From Escarpia spicata (taxonomy: Eukaryota; Annelida; Polychaeta; Sabellida; Siboglinidae): a DNA stretch of 64,000 nucleotides. The translations under genes were made by a program, and so were the position numbers. Below are positions 11,071 through 22,402 of this stretch, piece by piece; positions within the stretch are counted from its first letter, which is position 1, and every line of letters begins with the position of its first letter. The notes below the pieces were generated by a model. That model searched no databases and had not been told where the DNA came from. It saw nothing but the letters and a program-made list of their open reading frames with translations. The stretch covers positions 23,613,021 through 23,677,020 of the forward strand of contig OZ023210.1 in NCBI GenBank assembly GCA_963995525.1, in the 5' to 3' direction.

Positions 11071-12081
11071 TTAGGCCACCTCGAATTCTTGCCATTTTCT
11101 CTCAACATTGTCATTATATGTCTCGTCATAGTCCTGTAGTACATCATATCTGTTCCGTAGCTTCAAGGAGAATTGCATTTTTATGGTTGGTTGTTGCAGC
11201 TTGACTGTGTCGAATTTCTTTCTGTTCTCACTGGTCTTTTGCTTCCTCTTTAGCTTCAGCCTGATCTTCGAGCGCACTAACTGGTGGTCACTCGCAATAT
11301 CTGCTCCGCTCATTACTCTGGTGTCCATAACTGATGTTCTGTGCTGCCTGCTCACTAGCACATGGTAAATTTGGTTTTTGGTTCGCCCTCCTGGAGATGT
11401 TCGTGTCTGCTTATGGATGAGTTGATGTGGAAATATGGTACCTGTTACTACAAGGTTGTTTAATCCACAGAAATAAATTAGTCTTTCTCCATTTTTATTT
11501 CTTTCACCAATTCCATGGCTTCCCACTATGTCTTCATAGCCCTCATTGTCTTCTCCAACTTTGGCATTTAGGTCCCCCATTACTATGAGCATGTCATGTT
11601 TATATACATTGCCCACAACTGACTGCAACTGTTCATAGAACTGGTCTTTCTCTTCGTCACTTGTTTCACATGTTGGTGCATATGTTTGTATGATTGATAG
11701 TTTCACATATCTTGAAAATAATCTAGCATAAATAATCCTATCACTGATAGGTTTCCACTCCAGTAATGCTTGCTATGCTTTCTTTCTCATCATTATTGCC
11801 ACTCCATGTCTGTGTAGGTTGTCTTCTCTCCCAGAGAAAATAACACTCTCTCCAGTTTTTAACTTGACTTTCCCGTGTCCTGTCCATCTGCATTCGCAAA
11901 TGTCCATGACATCGATTTTGTATTTATCCATTTCTTTTGCAAGTTGTGCTGACTTACCTATTGAATATAGCGTTCTCACGTTCCAACATCCTATATTTAC
12001 AGTTTCCTTTGGTCTGGTCAGCGACGCTGTCAGCTGCCGGAAGTTCGATTGGCTTTGATCCGGAAGTGTCATACTTTCCAT
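11071..12081 (-). pseudogene. AP-like endonuclease domain of RTE-type LINE
   Basis: The minus strand reads VNIGCWNVRTLYSIGKSAQLAKEM, then DVMDICECRWTGHGKVKL and SGREDNLHRHGVAIMM. After a break near 11710-11770 it continues with IIQTYAPTCETSDEEKDQFYEQL, MGDLNAKVGED and finally GADIASDHQLVRSKI. These are the standard blocks of the AP-like endonuclease of RTE-type LINEs: the WNVRT start, the Glu of ECRWTG, the GDLNAKVG block and the terminal SDH catalytic His. The domain nicks target DNA to prime reverse transcription. The Cys in place of the usual Ser or Glu in ICECRW is a minor oddity. The interruption around 11710-11770 destroys the frame. Confidence 0.8.
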
Positions 12082-12420
12082 GTATCTGATGTCCTCAGGT
12101 ATATGGAGCGTCGCTTCGTCATAACAGTTTCCAGCATGGCGAAGTCACACATTTAGTTTCAGTAACAATTATTGAACTGGGGGGGTTGTTGGCCCTCCGC
12201 AGTAGGTTTAATTTGGGGGTTTTCCTTCCCCTAGTCAGAGCCTCGTTTGGAACCACAAGGAGGTGAGGTTGACCTGGGTGTTCTACGGTTTACCGGCAAG
12301 CTACTATTTTCACTTTTCACCCCCACAGAGGGCTATAGCCGGCACCAACGCCACTGACTGTGGCGCTGGGCGCTTGAACACCCCTTTCCCCCTTCTACAC
12401 CACCACGTCTTATAAACTAA

Positions 12421-13310
12421 TGTCTCAATTATGTGTCCGGTGTTATTTTAACGTGCTTAGATTATGTAAACGTCGCGATAATATTCTGAGTTCATCAGAG
12501 ATAAGATACATGCACGGACCAACTTGCCGGCAAGCGATATTAGTCGCTGAGTTTATATTCCTAGTTTTCCCAAGGCGAACTGCCAGGGGGTATTGAGATT
12601 GGTGTAATCATCAGCGCCGCCTGCCGCGCGAGGATGCTAAGACGTAACAGATTCACAGAGGACGACATGCACCCTGGCAATGACCACCCTCGCTGCTAGC
12701 CCAGAACGACCGACTCAGTGAGGCATTACGAAAGTGGCTGATTAGTTTAATGAGGCCTCATAAGACCGTCAGCTTCCGGTAATCACAACATATTTACAGA
12801 CAGAATGTGCTAAGTGCTGGAGACTAACAGGAGCTATATTTGTGAACGTGAATATGATTACAACTACCTTTGCGTCAAACTTGGCAGTAAATGTCGTCTT
12901 TGCAAGTCGATAAACTGTATGTGTTGGATACGAGACCAGCGTTAAAATGTTCTAACACTAAACAAGGCAAGCACGTGCACAGGAACATGCAAACTCGCTT
13001 AGCGTACATGTATAATCTGCATTCATAACTATACACGCAGATGAAAGCATAACATCGTGATGAAACAGAGAGTAAGGGAGGATTATGTAGACATAGTGCT
13101 GGATTATGGGTAGAATAGACGAGGCATAAGCCCAGATGACCTCAATATAGCTTTTGTGTGGGCCCAAAACGCTTTCTGGGTGATACCTTTGGGGTCAGTA
13201 GGCTTTATAGACGTAACTTGGCCCCCCTCAAAGCAAGATGACCCCCTCAAATCCACCAGCGGGGAAATAATCCCTAACAGAGGCAGACAGATAGAGATGA
13301 AGCACTATTC
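12421..13310. other. No gene; one dispersed repeat segment
   Basis: Mostly anonymous. At about 12578-12630 a phrase containing CTGCCAGGGGGTATTGAG is shared with 43050-43100 (CTGCCAGGGGGTACTGAG). See the findings for a possible conserved minus-strand peptide there. Confidence 0.35.
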
Positions 13311-13319
13311 CGAGCTCTA

Positions 13320-15290
13320 GTCCACATAGAACACTGTCATTCCCTCAGCTCTTGACGCCATCGATTGTCTACCGCCCATGGAAAAGCTCGACGCAGAGTC
13401 AACATTAGAAGAACTTAGTAAGGCACAACGCAACGATGGGATTCCCCCACATCTGATTAAATGTTGCAAAAGTGTGCTACTGCACCCCTGCATGAAGTTC
13501 TTTGCCGGTATTGGAGGGAGGGAGCTGTTCCACAATACATGATAGATGTCAAGATTGCCACCCTCTACAAAAACAAAGGTGACAAAAATTACTGCAACAA
13601 CTACATGGGCATCTCTCTTCTAAGTGTTGTAGGCAAAGTGTTTGCACGCGTCATCCTGGTCCGAATGCAAAGACTGGCAGAACGCGTCTACCCTGACTCG
13701 CAGTGTGGATTCCGTGCAGAGAGATCTACGATAGACATGATCTCCCCCCTTCGCTAGCTTCAAGAGAAGAACAGAGAACAGAACAAACCCATCTACGTTG
13801 CCTTCGTTGACCTCACCAAAGCATTTGATCCGGTCAGCAGGGATGGACTCATCCAGATCCTCAAAAAAATAGGTTATCCTCAAAAACGACAAAGCATGAT
13901 CGAATCATTTCATATGAACATGCAAAGTACCGTTCAGTACGACGGCAACTCATCAGATTCCTTCGACATCCGCAGCGGCGTTAAGCAAGGCTGCGTCCTG
14001 GCCACGATCCTCTTTGGCATTTTCTTTGCCTTGCCTCTGAGACATGCATTCGGGTCGTACACGGAAGGCATATAACTTCGCACCAGATCGGATGGGCGGC
14101 TATTCAACCTACACGCCTCAGAGCCAAAACTAAAGTACGAGAAGTACTTATTAGAGAGATGCACATACTCAGCAGCAGCCCCAGAACCTAATGCATCGCT
14201 TCTCCCACGCTTGCAAAGAATTCGGGCACCCCCAATCATCACCATTGACCACTACGGATTTGAAGCTGTTCACCAGTTCATTTACCAGGGGTCTACCATC
14301 AGCGATAGCCTCTCCCTGGACACCGAAATCAACATACTCATAGAGAGAGCTGCATCCACTCTTGCTCGTCTTACCACACGTGTCTGGGAGAACTCAAAAC
14401 TCACAGTCAAGACAAAAACCGCAGTGTCCGACGCCTGCGTCATCAGTACACGGCTGTGTGGCAGTGACACCTGGGTAACATACGTCAAACAAGAGAAGAA
14501 GCTCAACACCTTCCATCTACGATGTCAGCGGCGAATCTTGGGGATCTCTTGGAGAGACCAAGTGACCAGCATCGAGGTCCTTTCTCGTGCTGTACACTCT
14601 GCTCAGACAACGCAGGTTACGCGGGCTTGGTCATGTACGAAGGGTGTAAGATGGCCGCATCCCGAAATACATTCTCTACAACGAACTGTCTTCCGGCAGG
14701 AGGACTGATGTACGGCCCCAGCTGCGCTACAAGGATGTCTATAAGCGTGACATGAAGGCAGTACATATCACTATTCAGTCCTGGGAAGAGATGGCCGCTG
14801 ATCGAACCAGGTGAATAGGTGTTCTACGGAACCAGCTCCGGGCAGACGAAGAACAGCTGCAGAGCCTGGCTGAAGACAGGAGAGCTCGTCGAAGTGAGCG
14901 CCAACCCTCTAGCCCCCCAGCGACGACCTATATATGCGACCATTGCGGCAGGGACTGCCACTCCCGCATCGGTCTCATCAGCCACAGCCAACGCTGTCCC
15001 AGACGCAACAATGCCAATTAGGGCGCATCATGCATGGTCGATTCCTGACTGTCAGAGGCCTACTAGAGAACAGTTTGCAACATATTGTAATGAGATTATT
15101 TTGTTATTTCTGTCAAACTGTGACACAAAATACACACATGCAACATCGCTGGTAACGTACGGGGAAGTGGAGAAATCAGCTGGTGCTAGAAAGGGACGGG
15201 GTTACTCTAAAGAAATGTGTGAAAACAAGCGACCTGACTTAAGATACCACCTTTGACAGCAGCGACGATCTTATATTACTATTATTATCT
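13320..15290 (+). mobile_element. LINE with C-terminal zinc knuckle, YxDD block deleted
   Basis: Frames from 13320 onward give a LINE polyprotein without endonuclease. The pieces cover an RT N-terminal region, motif A, motif B, the thumb and connection, and a C-terminal C2H2-like finger, followed by a stop at about 15019 and a short A/T-rich tail ending near 15290. At least five breaks are visible, with a deletion between motif B and the thumb. A 200-base fragment of a related element lies at 35763-35970. The clade is not assigned. Confidence 0.8.
13330..15022 (+). pseudogene. Decayed LINE reverse transcriptase with zinc-finger tail
   Basis: Readable blocks in order are as follows. First come a linker SALDAIDCLPPMEKLDAEST (about 13340) and VPQYMIDVKIATLYKNKGD with MGISLLSVVGKVFARVIL (13527-13660). 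Then come SQCGFRAERSTIDMI and, after a TAG at about 13756, the motif A phrase AFVDLTKAFDPV (about 13802). Motif B is SGVKQGCVLATILFG (about 13975). The YADD segment is absent: the sequence jumps to LRTRSDGRLFNL and then to FIYQGSTISDSLSLDTEIN (about 14280). The thumb region includes WVTYVKQEKKLNTFHLRCQRRILGI. The C-terminus, in another frame, has ELSSGRRTDVRPQLRYKDVY, WEEMAADRTR and a CDHCGRDCHSRIGLISH finger. Loss of the catalytic block makes it dead. Confidence 0.8.
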
Positions 15291-15380
15291 TATGTATTGT
15301 CGAAGTCCTGTGTGCATTCTATAGCACATAGAGAAATGGGAAAGACCGAGAGGGTGTTTAGGTCGGATGGATCCTCTAAA

Positions 15381-15490
15381 AAGGTAAGTTCTAATATAGC
15401 GTAGTATCCAGTCCTCAGGACAGCTCAAAGCGCCTTACACTATACTCCCTGGCAGACCTGTCCAATCGAACACCACCTCGACTTCTGTAA
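15381..15490 (-). mobile_element. SINE-1 fragment (tail half)
   Basis: On the plus strand, TATAGCGTAGTATCCAGTCC is followed by AAGCGCCTTACAC, CTCCCTGGCAGACCTG and CACCTCGACTTCT. This is the 3' part of the SINE-1 family seen best at 36900-37193, in minus orientation. Confidence 0.8.
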
Positions 15491-15652
15491 GTATGTGTTT
15501 GCAGGTGCAACATTTCATGATGAGCGCATTAAAAAGGTGTACTAATTCCACCCGTTAACGATGAACACATGTGCCAACAGTAACGTGTATTGATTGCAGC
15601 ATCCTTGGGGCTTACTTGTATATAAACTTGTGTATAAACCTATCTGCACAAA

Positions 15653-16072
15653 GGCTGCGTCAGAGTTCGCGCCGCACCGCGACGTCGCGATCCGTCGGGG
15701 TTCGCCGCCAAGAATTGAACAGTTAAATGTTGCATACCGCGACGTTCGCCGCATTCAAAAGGATGCTACTTATTTCGAATGTGTTTTTCGCGCAAATGCG
15801 CCATCGCTGCAATTAGAAATACTTAGTTTTTTTTTAAAGAAGCACAACATGTCAAACATGAGTGTGAACTGAAGCCCGCAAAAGCACCAACAATACCATT
15901 AAAAAGAATCATCATCGAATGCGAAACTAATAACGATGGCTATCACCGGAAACGCGCTGGCGCAGCGCGTGTCGCGGCGTCAGCATGGCGTAACTTTAAA
16001 TGGCAAAATCGACTTCCTAGGCAAAAAGCGACGTCGCGGTGCGGCGTGGCGGCGAACTATGAACGCGGCCCT
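15653..16072. mobile_element. GC-rich inverted-repeat element (MITE-like)
   Basis: The left end begins GGCTGCGTCAGAGTTCGCGC and contains GCCGCACCGCGACGTCGC at about 15672-15690. The right end contains its reverse complement GCGACGTCGCGGTGCGGC at about 16028-16045 and finishes with a GTTCATAGTTCGCCGCC-like phrase when read on the minus strand. The arms are CpG-rich, in contrast to the A/T-rich centre (15820-15940). There is no transposase. The ends resemble short non-autonomous DNA transposons, perhaps of the Harbinger group; no clear target duplication was found. Confidence 0.6.
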
Positions 16073-16810
16073 GAAGTCATACCGTCAGTTGCTGGTACTT
16101 GTATCCGCCGCCATACTTTGTGGAGATTCTTGCAGCCCAGAAACCGCCGGGTTTCTAGCATATACGTTCTATTTCGCATACGTAAACGCCACGAAACATA
16201 AGAAAAAAACAGGTCGTTTCATTCTGCGATGGCCTATACGCAACGCCGGCATGTAACTGTTTTATGACTGCGCGCTGCTAACAGGAAGTCACGCAATGCA
16301 CGTCATCAACAGTTGATTGTAGCCTACACTTTCTCTAGTTCATCTGTTTTTTGCTATAGCAAGCAGCATGCTTTGTATACCTCAAGAGTATAACACTTGC
16401 CCAGCTAAATCCAGGGGCTGGTGTTCTGAACGGAAGCTGTACGGAAACGACGTGGTGTGATGATGTTGGCATGACAAGCGCGTGTTTCTTCATCGAAGAG
16501 ATCGGAAGCAAATTGGTATCTTGTGCCAGTATCACTGAATTAAACTGGGTGTTTTTAGGCAATCATTAGAAGGCTGTAATCTTTGCCAGAGACACATCTC
16601 TCGAGACGAAGTGTTGGTACCCAGGAGAAGCGTGAACGTGTGAGGACAAAAATGCACCAACGTAACAATTATGATACATTATTTTCATTAATTTGGACAC
16701 AGCATTACATTAAAATGTCTTTATTGTCCACTGCTGTCCATTAAAACGCAGTGCGTATTTACACGCACATAATTTAAATATAATGACATTATTTACATTG
16801 CTGTGGCTGG
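16073..16810. other. No gene seen
   Basis: Anonymous sequence; only short frames without motifs. Confidence 0.4.
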
Positions 16811-16814
16811 AAAT

Positions 16815-16905
16815 ACAAATTCACTCAATCAATCGATCTATCGATCGATCAATCAATCACTCAATCAGTCAATCGGTCAATCAAACAAACAAACAATCAA
16901 TCAAA
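16815..16905 (+). repeat. (AATC)n microsatellite, imperfect
   Basis: TCAATCAATCGATCTATCG and similar variants run for about 90 bases, including a short (AAAC)n stretch. Confidence 0.85.
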
Positions 16906-17955
16906 TAAAAAACCTCCATGACAATATTTGGCCATATTTTGCATTTAAATACTATCATATGCAAACTAAAATAGGCTCGTCTTGACTTAGCTCTTAAATA
17001 TTATTCATGAAGTTTTGCATACGGAGAGTGACAGTTCATACCAAAGAGCGAGGCCAGATGTTTTCAAATTCAAATGAGTTTTTGGAGTCAGCTACTGAGA
17101 AAACTACAAAGGTGCCAAATCATGTAAATATCTTATTAGACATAGACCACGACAGGTATGGTTTCTGACGTAGGATATCGACGAAATGCACAATGACAAT
17201 TAATTTTAATAATGACGCCGATGCTTTGTCCGATGACGCACATAACAAAACGTATTTCATTTCTATAAAGGGGCGTGGGTGCGCTAGGTGAGTCCTTTCG
17301 TCGTGAAAACCAACGTTGGGGACCTCTATACTCTTAATTGTCCGCGCCACAAGTAATCGTCGGCACAGTGTGGGAGATAGCATTCCCTCGCATTCCTCTC
17401 TCTCGACCACGAGACCAGAGCGCGGAGACGACTACCGTATAGGTCGATTGATGTATCCCCTTATCTCGTTTCCCCGTCAATTCATATTGTTGTCGCACGG
17501 AACATTTTCCGACTCGCTGGTTCACGCCTTTTGTGCTAAATGTATTTCGCATAATCATCGAGTTTATGTCGGTTACTGTATTTGTAGCAACCAACCATAC
17601 AAAATGTATCATCACGAATGCCATTGTTTGTTTATATCACGACAGTACCAAGAAAATAGAAATGTAATATCTCTTCATACCTTTTGTTGTATGAGTCACT
17701 ATGCATGGCCTACTGTGAAACAGGCGTTGATATGTTTGTTTTGAAAGGTTTCGAAACCTTTCAAAACCACGCCCATAAATAATGTCCTTATTTTTGCAGG
17801 AATGACACGCCGATTGGGTTCTACGCTCTGCTGAACGCCAACAAGAATTGAAAAACCTGAACAACCTGCAACACCTTAGGAAACATATTCAAAGTTATAC
17901 TCTTAAACGGATATTTGTTTAAGTTTTTCAACTAACCAGGAAACACCAGCATCGT
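16906..17955. other. No gene; palindrome within
   Basis: Several frames of 75-140 codons overlap on both strands between 17120 and 17860, but none has a recognisable motif. The 30-bp palindrome at 17738-17767 lies here. Confidence 0.4.
17738..17767. repeat. 30-bp perfect palindrome beside a CACGCCC/ATAAATA pair
   Basis: GTTTTGAAAGGTTTC is directly followed by its reverse complement, centred on TTCGAA. It is followed at once by CACGCCCATAAATA, which looks like a GC box and a TATA-like element, but no transcript can be shown downstream. Confidence 0.8.
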
Positions 17956-17959
17956 TGCC

Positions 17960-18545
17960 AGGGAAGGAGCTGTTTTAGAGTAGGATGAAAACTACAAGTA
18001 CCTTGGCTCCTGGGTCTGCACAACAGACAAAGACATCAAAACCAGGAAGGCAATGGCGTGGAGAGGACTCAACCAACTAAACTTGATGTTGACATTTACA
18101 CCCCCACGTAAAATCAAGCACAGACTGCTTATTGCAACAGTAGAGTCTGTGCTCTTCAACGGATGCGAATCATGGACAATTACAAAAACACTTTACTAAC
18201 AACTAGACGGATGTTATACAGGAATGCTACGAGCTGCATTAAACATTCACTGGCAGCGGCATCGGACAAACATAGTTTGTCCGATGGTAAATGGAATGTG
18301 TAAAGTTATTGATAAAATAAGAAGAAGACGACTGAGATTTGCTGGACACTGTTGCAGACATAAGGATGAAATGGCATCTAATATCTACCTTTGACAACCG
18401 ACACGTGGAAGAACAAAGTTAAGAACACCAGCAGCTACTTACATCGACTGCTTAAAGGAAGGTGTGGGTCTAGAGATGGTGGAGCTGAACGGCAGTGATA
18501 GACAGAGGAATCTGGCGACGGATGGTAGAAGCCAGTAACGTCTGA
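17960..18545 (+). pseudogene. LINE C-terminal fragment
   Basis: The plus strand reads DENYKYLGSWVCTTDKDIK, TRKAMAWRGLNQLN, RLLIATVESVLFNGCESWTI and, after stops, LDGCYTGMLRAALNIHW, KIRRRRLRFAGHCCRHKDE and PTRGRTKLRTPAATYIDCL. These are the thumb and C-terminal blocks of an RTE-type or related LINE: the YLGSWV block, GCESWT, RFAGHC and the RGR..T..TY block. Two stop codons fall inside. No RT palm or 3' end is identifiable. Confidence 0.65.
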
Positions 18546-18574
18546 CCTCAGTGGCCGACATGAGTGCGCGTGCT

Positions 18575-18700
18575 GTTTAAATCTAGTTACGATATTCATA
18601 ATTTACGGGGCAGAAACATGGACGTACACCAAAATATGAAGAATCGATTGGATGGATGCTACATGGTAACTATGCATTAAGCACTCTAAGCATATCACGG
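18575..18700 (+). pseudogene. Second small LINE fragment related to 17960-18545
   Basis: Around 18590-18690, YGAETWTYTK and LDGCYMV can be read in different frames, matching the GCESWTITK and LDGCYTG blocks of the fragment just to the left. It is probably another copy of the same element, truncated on both sides. Confidence 0.45.
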
Positions 18701-18719
18701 TCGCAAACAGGATTGTCCA

Positions 18720-19125
18720 CGGAACAAACATGTCTTGTAGAACGACAATGCTCTCTATATATTTTCACTGCGTCTATGATACAACGATTACGTCGTGTTT
18801 TTTCTGTCTCGGCCGCTTTCTGTGTATTTCATTTTGTTCAGTTAATATATTGCTCTGTTTCTGAGACGTGTAAGCATAGTTTCACGTCTGTTGGTAATTT
18901 AAAACCCATATTTGGTATCGTGTTGTGACTATCATTTGCTAGTAGCCTGTTCCATTAATACGGAGGTTGGGGCCTAGAGTGTAACGTTCTTAGATTTGCC
19001 ATATTAATGCAACAATATAAGCGAATACAATAAAATGGATATAAACTTGATTAATATTTTCAACATCAATAATAATAATAAACTTAATAAACTTTAAACT
19101 TATTTATCTCCGGGTAACATCGAAA
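18720..19125. other. No gene seen
   Basis: A/T-rich anonymous sequence with an AATAAT stretch near 19068. Confidence 0.4.
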
Positions 19126-19129
19126 TCAA

Positions 19130-19828
19130 CCGTGGCGACATTTACACAATTTATATATGAAATACCTAGGCAAGAATCATCTACATTGCTATTAATCTGC
19201 AACGACATTTCAACACCATCCAACATCCAGCCACACATCACGATGAGTAAACTTGTCAATATGCGTGTGAACCCACATCATCTTGTGGGTAAACCAGTTT
19301 CTTACTCAGAGTACGCAAGTAGTGCGCTATAATGGTGCTGTTTCGAGCTCACTCTTCACTTTCACCAGTGCCCCCCAGGGCTCGGTGATCTCCCCTGTTC
19401 TGTCCACACTCTACACAGACGACTGTCGTAGCAGCCAGGACAGCGTCAATTTAATCAAATACAGCGATGACACAGCTATCGTCGCCCTATCCGGCTCTGA
19501 TCAAGTGTGTGCGTGCGCTGTAGCTGATTTCACATTGTGGTGCGACAATCATTTCCTAGACCTGAACGTTCGTAAAACTGAAGAACTCATAATAGATTTT
19601 AGGAAAAATCCTACTTCTCCCAAGAGACTATTCATTAACCGAGAGTGTGTAAGGAGAGTAGACGAATACAAGTATATCGGCACTATCATTGGTGCAAAGG
19701 TCACATTTGGTGAAAATACAGCTGTAATTAACAGAAAGTGCCAGCAAAAGCTGTATTTCTTACGCAAGCTCAGGTCACTCAGTGTCAGCACACATGTTCT
19801 TCAAACCTCTGTTCAAGGGTGTTGACAA
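19130..19828 (+). mobile_element. CR1/Rex-like LINE, upstream half (split by insertion)
   Basis: The reading starts with HITMSKLVNMRVNPHHLVG and, one frame over, MWVNQFLTQSTQVVRYNGAVSS. It continues to APQGSVISPVLSTLYTDDC (about 19365), the catalytic LIKYSDDTAIVAL (about 19455), FTLWCDNHFLDLNVRKTEEL and RRVDEYKYIGTIIGAKVTFGE. It ends with LYFLRKLRSLSV and the abrupt TSVQGC. YSDD is an accepted variant of YADD. The reading stops where the minus-strand LINE begins and resumes at about 21245. Confidence 0.8.
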
Positions 19829-19829
19829 C

Positions 19830-21244
19830 TAATACCTGCTAAAATGTAGATAATAGAATAAACGCATAAAAAGACTAGAACTGCATTAAATAAAAAATGT
19901 ACTAAACATACCTAAGCTAAAAGTATCAAGACATACATAAAAATAGTAATAATAAATACATAAATAGACAATACAATATTAATTATTAAAATATTTAAAA
20001 TAATAGGCTAGTTCTGCTAATTAAACGTATAAAAAGGCTAGAACTGCATTAACATATAAAATGTACTAAACAAACCTAAGCTAAAAATATCAAAACGTAC
20101 ATAGCATATAATACTAATAATAAATAAATAAGTAGACAGTAAAAATATTAATGAGGAAATAATTAAAATAATAAGTTAGTATAATAGTACAAAATAATAG
20201 TAGTAATTAATAAACACTACGATGTGGAGAGTGAATGGTATAGAGACCTAGACATTAAAAGCAAGCTTGAAATAATGAGTCTTAAGACGCGCTTTAAATG
20301 TGTCCATTCACTCGGTCAGACGCAGATTCTCAGGTAGCGCGTTCTACAGAGTTGGTCCCGCGCGAGAGAATGAACGGCCAGCAACGCGCGGTCGGCAGAT
20401 CGCAGGACACGGCGCGGCACGTACGGCGTGATGAGCGACGCGAGGTACGTCGGCGTCCGATCATGGAGGACGCGAAACACAATGATGAGTAACTTGTACT
20501 CAATGCGGTACTTCACGGGCAACCAGTGGAGCTGTAGCAATGCGGCCATCATGCTTCGCCGGTCGCCCGCCCGATTCGCAGCACGACTCTGGCCGCCGAG
20601 CGCTGCACTATCTCAAGACGGTGCAAGAGGCGGTCGGAAATGTCGTACAGGACAGCGTTCCCGTGGTCGAGCCGTGATGTAACAAGGGAGTGGACGAGAG
20701 TCTTACATGCTGTAATTGTCAGGCTTATTCGTATCTTGGCAATGCGAAATAGATTTGAGTAAGCAGCACGACAGGCGTTCAGTATTTGAGCCGACATGTC
20801 ATGTCTGCTGTCAGGTATAATGCCGATATCATGAACAGTCGGCGTCAGTGATATGGCGGACCCACAAACATCGATGGTAGACACTGCAGAAGGAGAGCGG
20901 ACGGCGGTAGAACGAAAAACGATGGCTCCTGTTTTGGTCGCGTTTAGTAGGAGATGCTTACAATTCAGACAGCGTCTTATGTCACGCACATATTTGTACA
21001 TTTTTCGTAGTGCACCAGCATGATTCGATGGCGGACAATCAGCACACAGCTGAGTGTCATCCGCATATATATGGTAGCGGATCTGATGGCTTTCGAAGAT
21101 GCCCGCGATAGGTAGAATGTACGTGTTGAATAGTAGTGGACCTAGGACAGAACCCTGCGGAACACCGTGTTGAATCAGTCTCGGGGTTGAAGTGGCTTTG
21201 CGTATGTCTATGTCTACATAGAAAGCTCTATTACATGTGGGTTT
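19830..21244 (-). mobile_element. L2-type LINE inserted inside the 19130-21825 LINE
   Basis: On the minus strand the RT reads [19 protein letters not shown] (about 21130-21185), [13 protein letters not shown] (about 21045-21085), [13 protein letters not shown] and [17 protein letters not shown]. It continues with [18 protein letters not shown] and then, after a frameshift near 20550, LQLHWLPVKYRIEYKLLIIV. A further shift near 20340 gives an ARAFS..PTLWN-like end. The palm upstream of GVPQGS is missing, so the copy is 5'-truncated at about 21244. The 3' untranslated region (19830-20280) is very A/T-rich and contains a tandem duplication. YADD is intact, but the frameshifts and truncation make it inactive. 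Confidence 0.85.
19863..20188. repeat. Tandem duplication, period 163 bp, in LINE 3' end
   Basis: A segment beginning CGCATAAAAAGACTAGAACT at 19863 recurs as CGTATAAAAAGGCTAGAACT at 20026. Both are followed by ACCTAAGCTAAAA and a run of TAATAATAAATA. The copies differ at about one base in ten. Confidence 0.85.
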
Positions 21245-21825
21245 CTTGTGTGGTACGGCGACTTGAGTATCGTGCATCGCAACACTCTGGCACGAACACT
21301 CAGGGTTAGTGGCAAGGTGGTGGGAAACAAGCAGACCAGTCTAGAGGATCTATACAGGCAACGGGCAAAGAGAAAGGGAAGGAATGTCTCCTCAGTCCCA
21401 AACATCCCCTGTTTCCATGTTATAAACTACTTCCTTCTGGCCGCCGCTTTCAACTCCCTCACTGCAAATTGAACCGCACTCGAAACTCTTTTGTTCCCTC
21501 GTCAATAAGACTAATGAATGAGTAACTGACCTTCGTTCCCCTCCATATCTGCCAGTCTTCCCTGCCAGTCTGACACTGAGTGAGCCTGACATGATTTGTG
21601 AGATGATTTAACTTTTTTTAAACTGTTGTACCTTATTTAACCTATTTAACATATTTAACTTATTTATGTATTTAACCGATATAAGTTTTATTACTTTTTT
21701 AAAGACATTTTTTATATTGCATGTACATTTGTTTTATTTGTTTTAAAATGCTGCTCTACACTCTGAATTTCCCTCCCAAGGGACAATAAAGTATTGTGAT
21801 TGATTGTGATTGACATACACATGTA
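21245..21825 (+). mobile_element. CR1/Rex-like LINE, downstream half (continuation of 19130-19828)
   Basis: The frame resumes with [39 protein letters not shown] and, after a shift, YKLLPSGRRFQLPHC, KLNRTRNSFVPSSIRLMNE and a stop at about 21524. The last phrase is the usual C-terminus of this LINE group. The 3' end contains TTTCCCTCCCAAGGGACAAT and AAAGTATTGTGATTGA, repeated once, which matches the short tails of such elements. Confidence 0.85.
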
Positions 21826-22355
21826 TTACTGGTTTGCAACACGGCGTATTATGGATTCGATTTGCATCTGCCAGAATTATGACAGACACAAGCGCATGTT
21901 CGTTCATTAAGCTGTTAATGGGATCACTTAGCGAGCCTCAGCCAGGCGCTTGTTGAATCAGCGACAGTTGCCTTTATATTGCAAAACTACCGATTGAACA
22001 CGTCACAGCAGTGTCCGTCGTATTTGCATTTGCCCGTTTGAACAAGTCTAACTTTCCGTGTAAATTATCAAAAAATGTGGCGTGTGGAATAATTCGCGCA
22101 GTCCATTTACATATGGCATTTACGAGAGGACATTGTACCCGACCCAGAATAGTCCTAGCAAACGGCCACATCGTTCTATTATTTAGGGACAAAAGGCATG
22201 CATTCGCCGTATATGTTTTAGTAATGCGTATAAAATGCGTTAATATTTATTAAAGAGGCCCATTCGCGTGTGTATGATTGTTATCATCAAAGCATATGGC
22301 GACGTACAAAAGTCTCTTTCAAATCCATAACAGTTTATTAGGTAACACTAATAAT
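21826..22355. other. No gene seen
   Basis: Anonymous sequence; an 80-codon frame at 22011-22253 has no motif. Confidence 0.4.
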
Positions 22356-22359
22356 GTGT

Positions 22360-22402
22360 ATGCATCATAGAACAGTTATAATATAACTGTTCTTTGATGC
22401 AT
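22360..22402. repeat. Near-perfect hairpin, 21-bp arms
   Basis: ATGCATCATAGAACAGTTATA at 22360-22380 is followed after one base by its reverse complement with a single mismatch. The flanks are weakly complementary further out, so a longer decayed inverted-repeat element is possible. Confidence 0.8.

Larger units (their letters stand above)
9090..12420 (-). mobile_element. RTE-like LINE, near full length, minus strand
   Basis: The element runs right to left. The 5' region (about 12085-12420) is non-coding and contains GGGGTGAAAAGTGAAAATAG-like sequence on the minus strand. An AP-type endonuclease (about 11070-12081) precedes a reverse transcriptase and C-terminal region (about 9160-10840). 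The 3' end carries a short GGTAAGG-type repeat near 9105-9120. Frames are broken many times, so this copy is inactive. RTE-like elements have a single endonuclease-RT polyprotein and short 3' ends, which agrees with what is seen. A clade assignment would need alignment. Confidence 0.8.
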
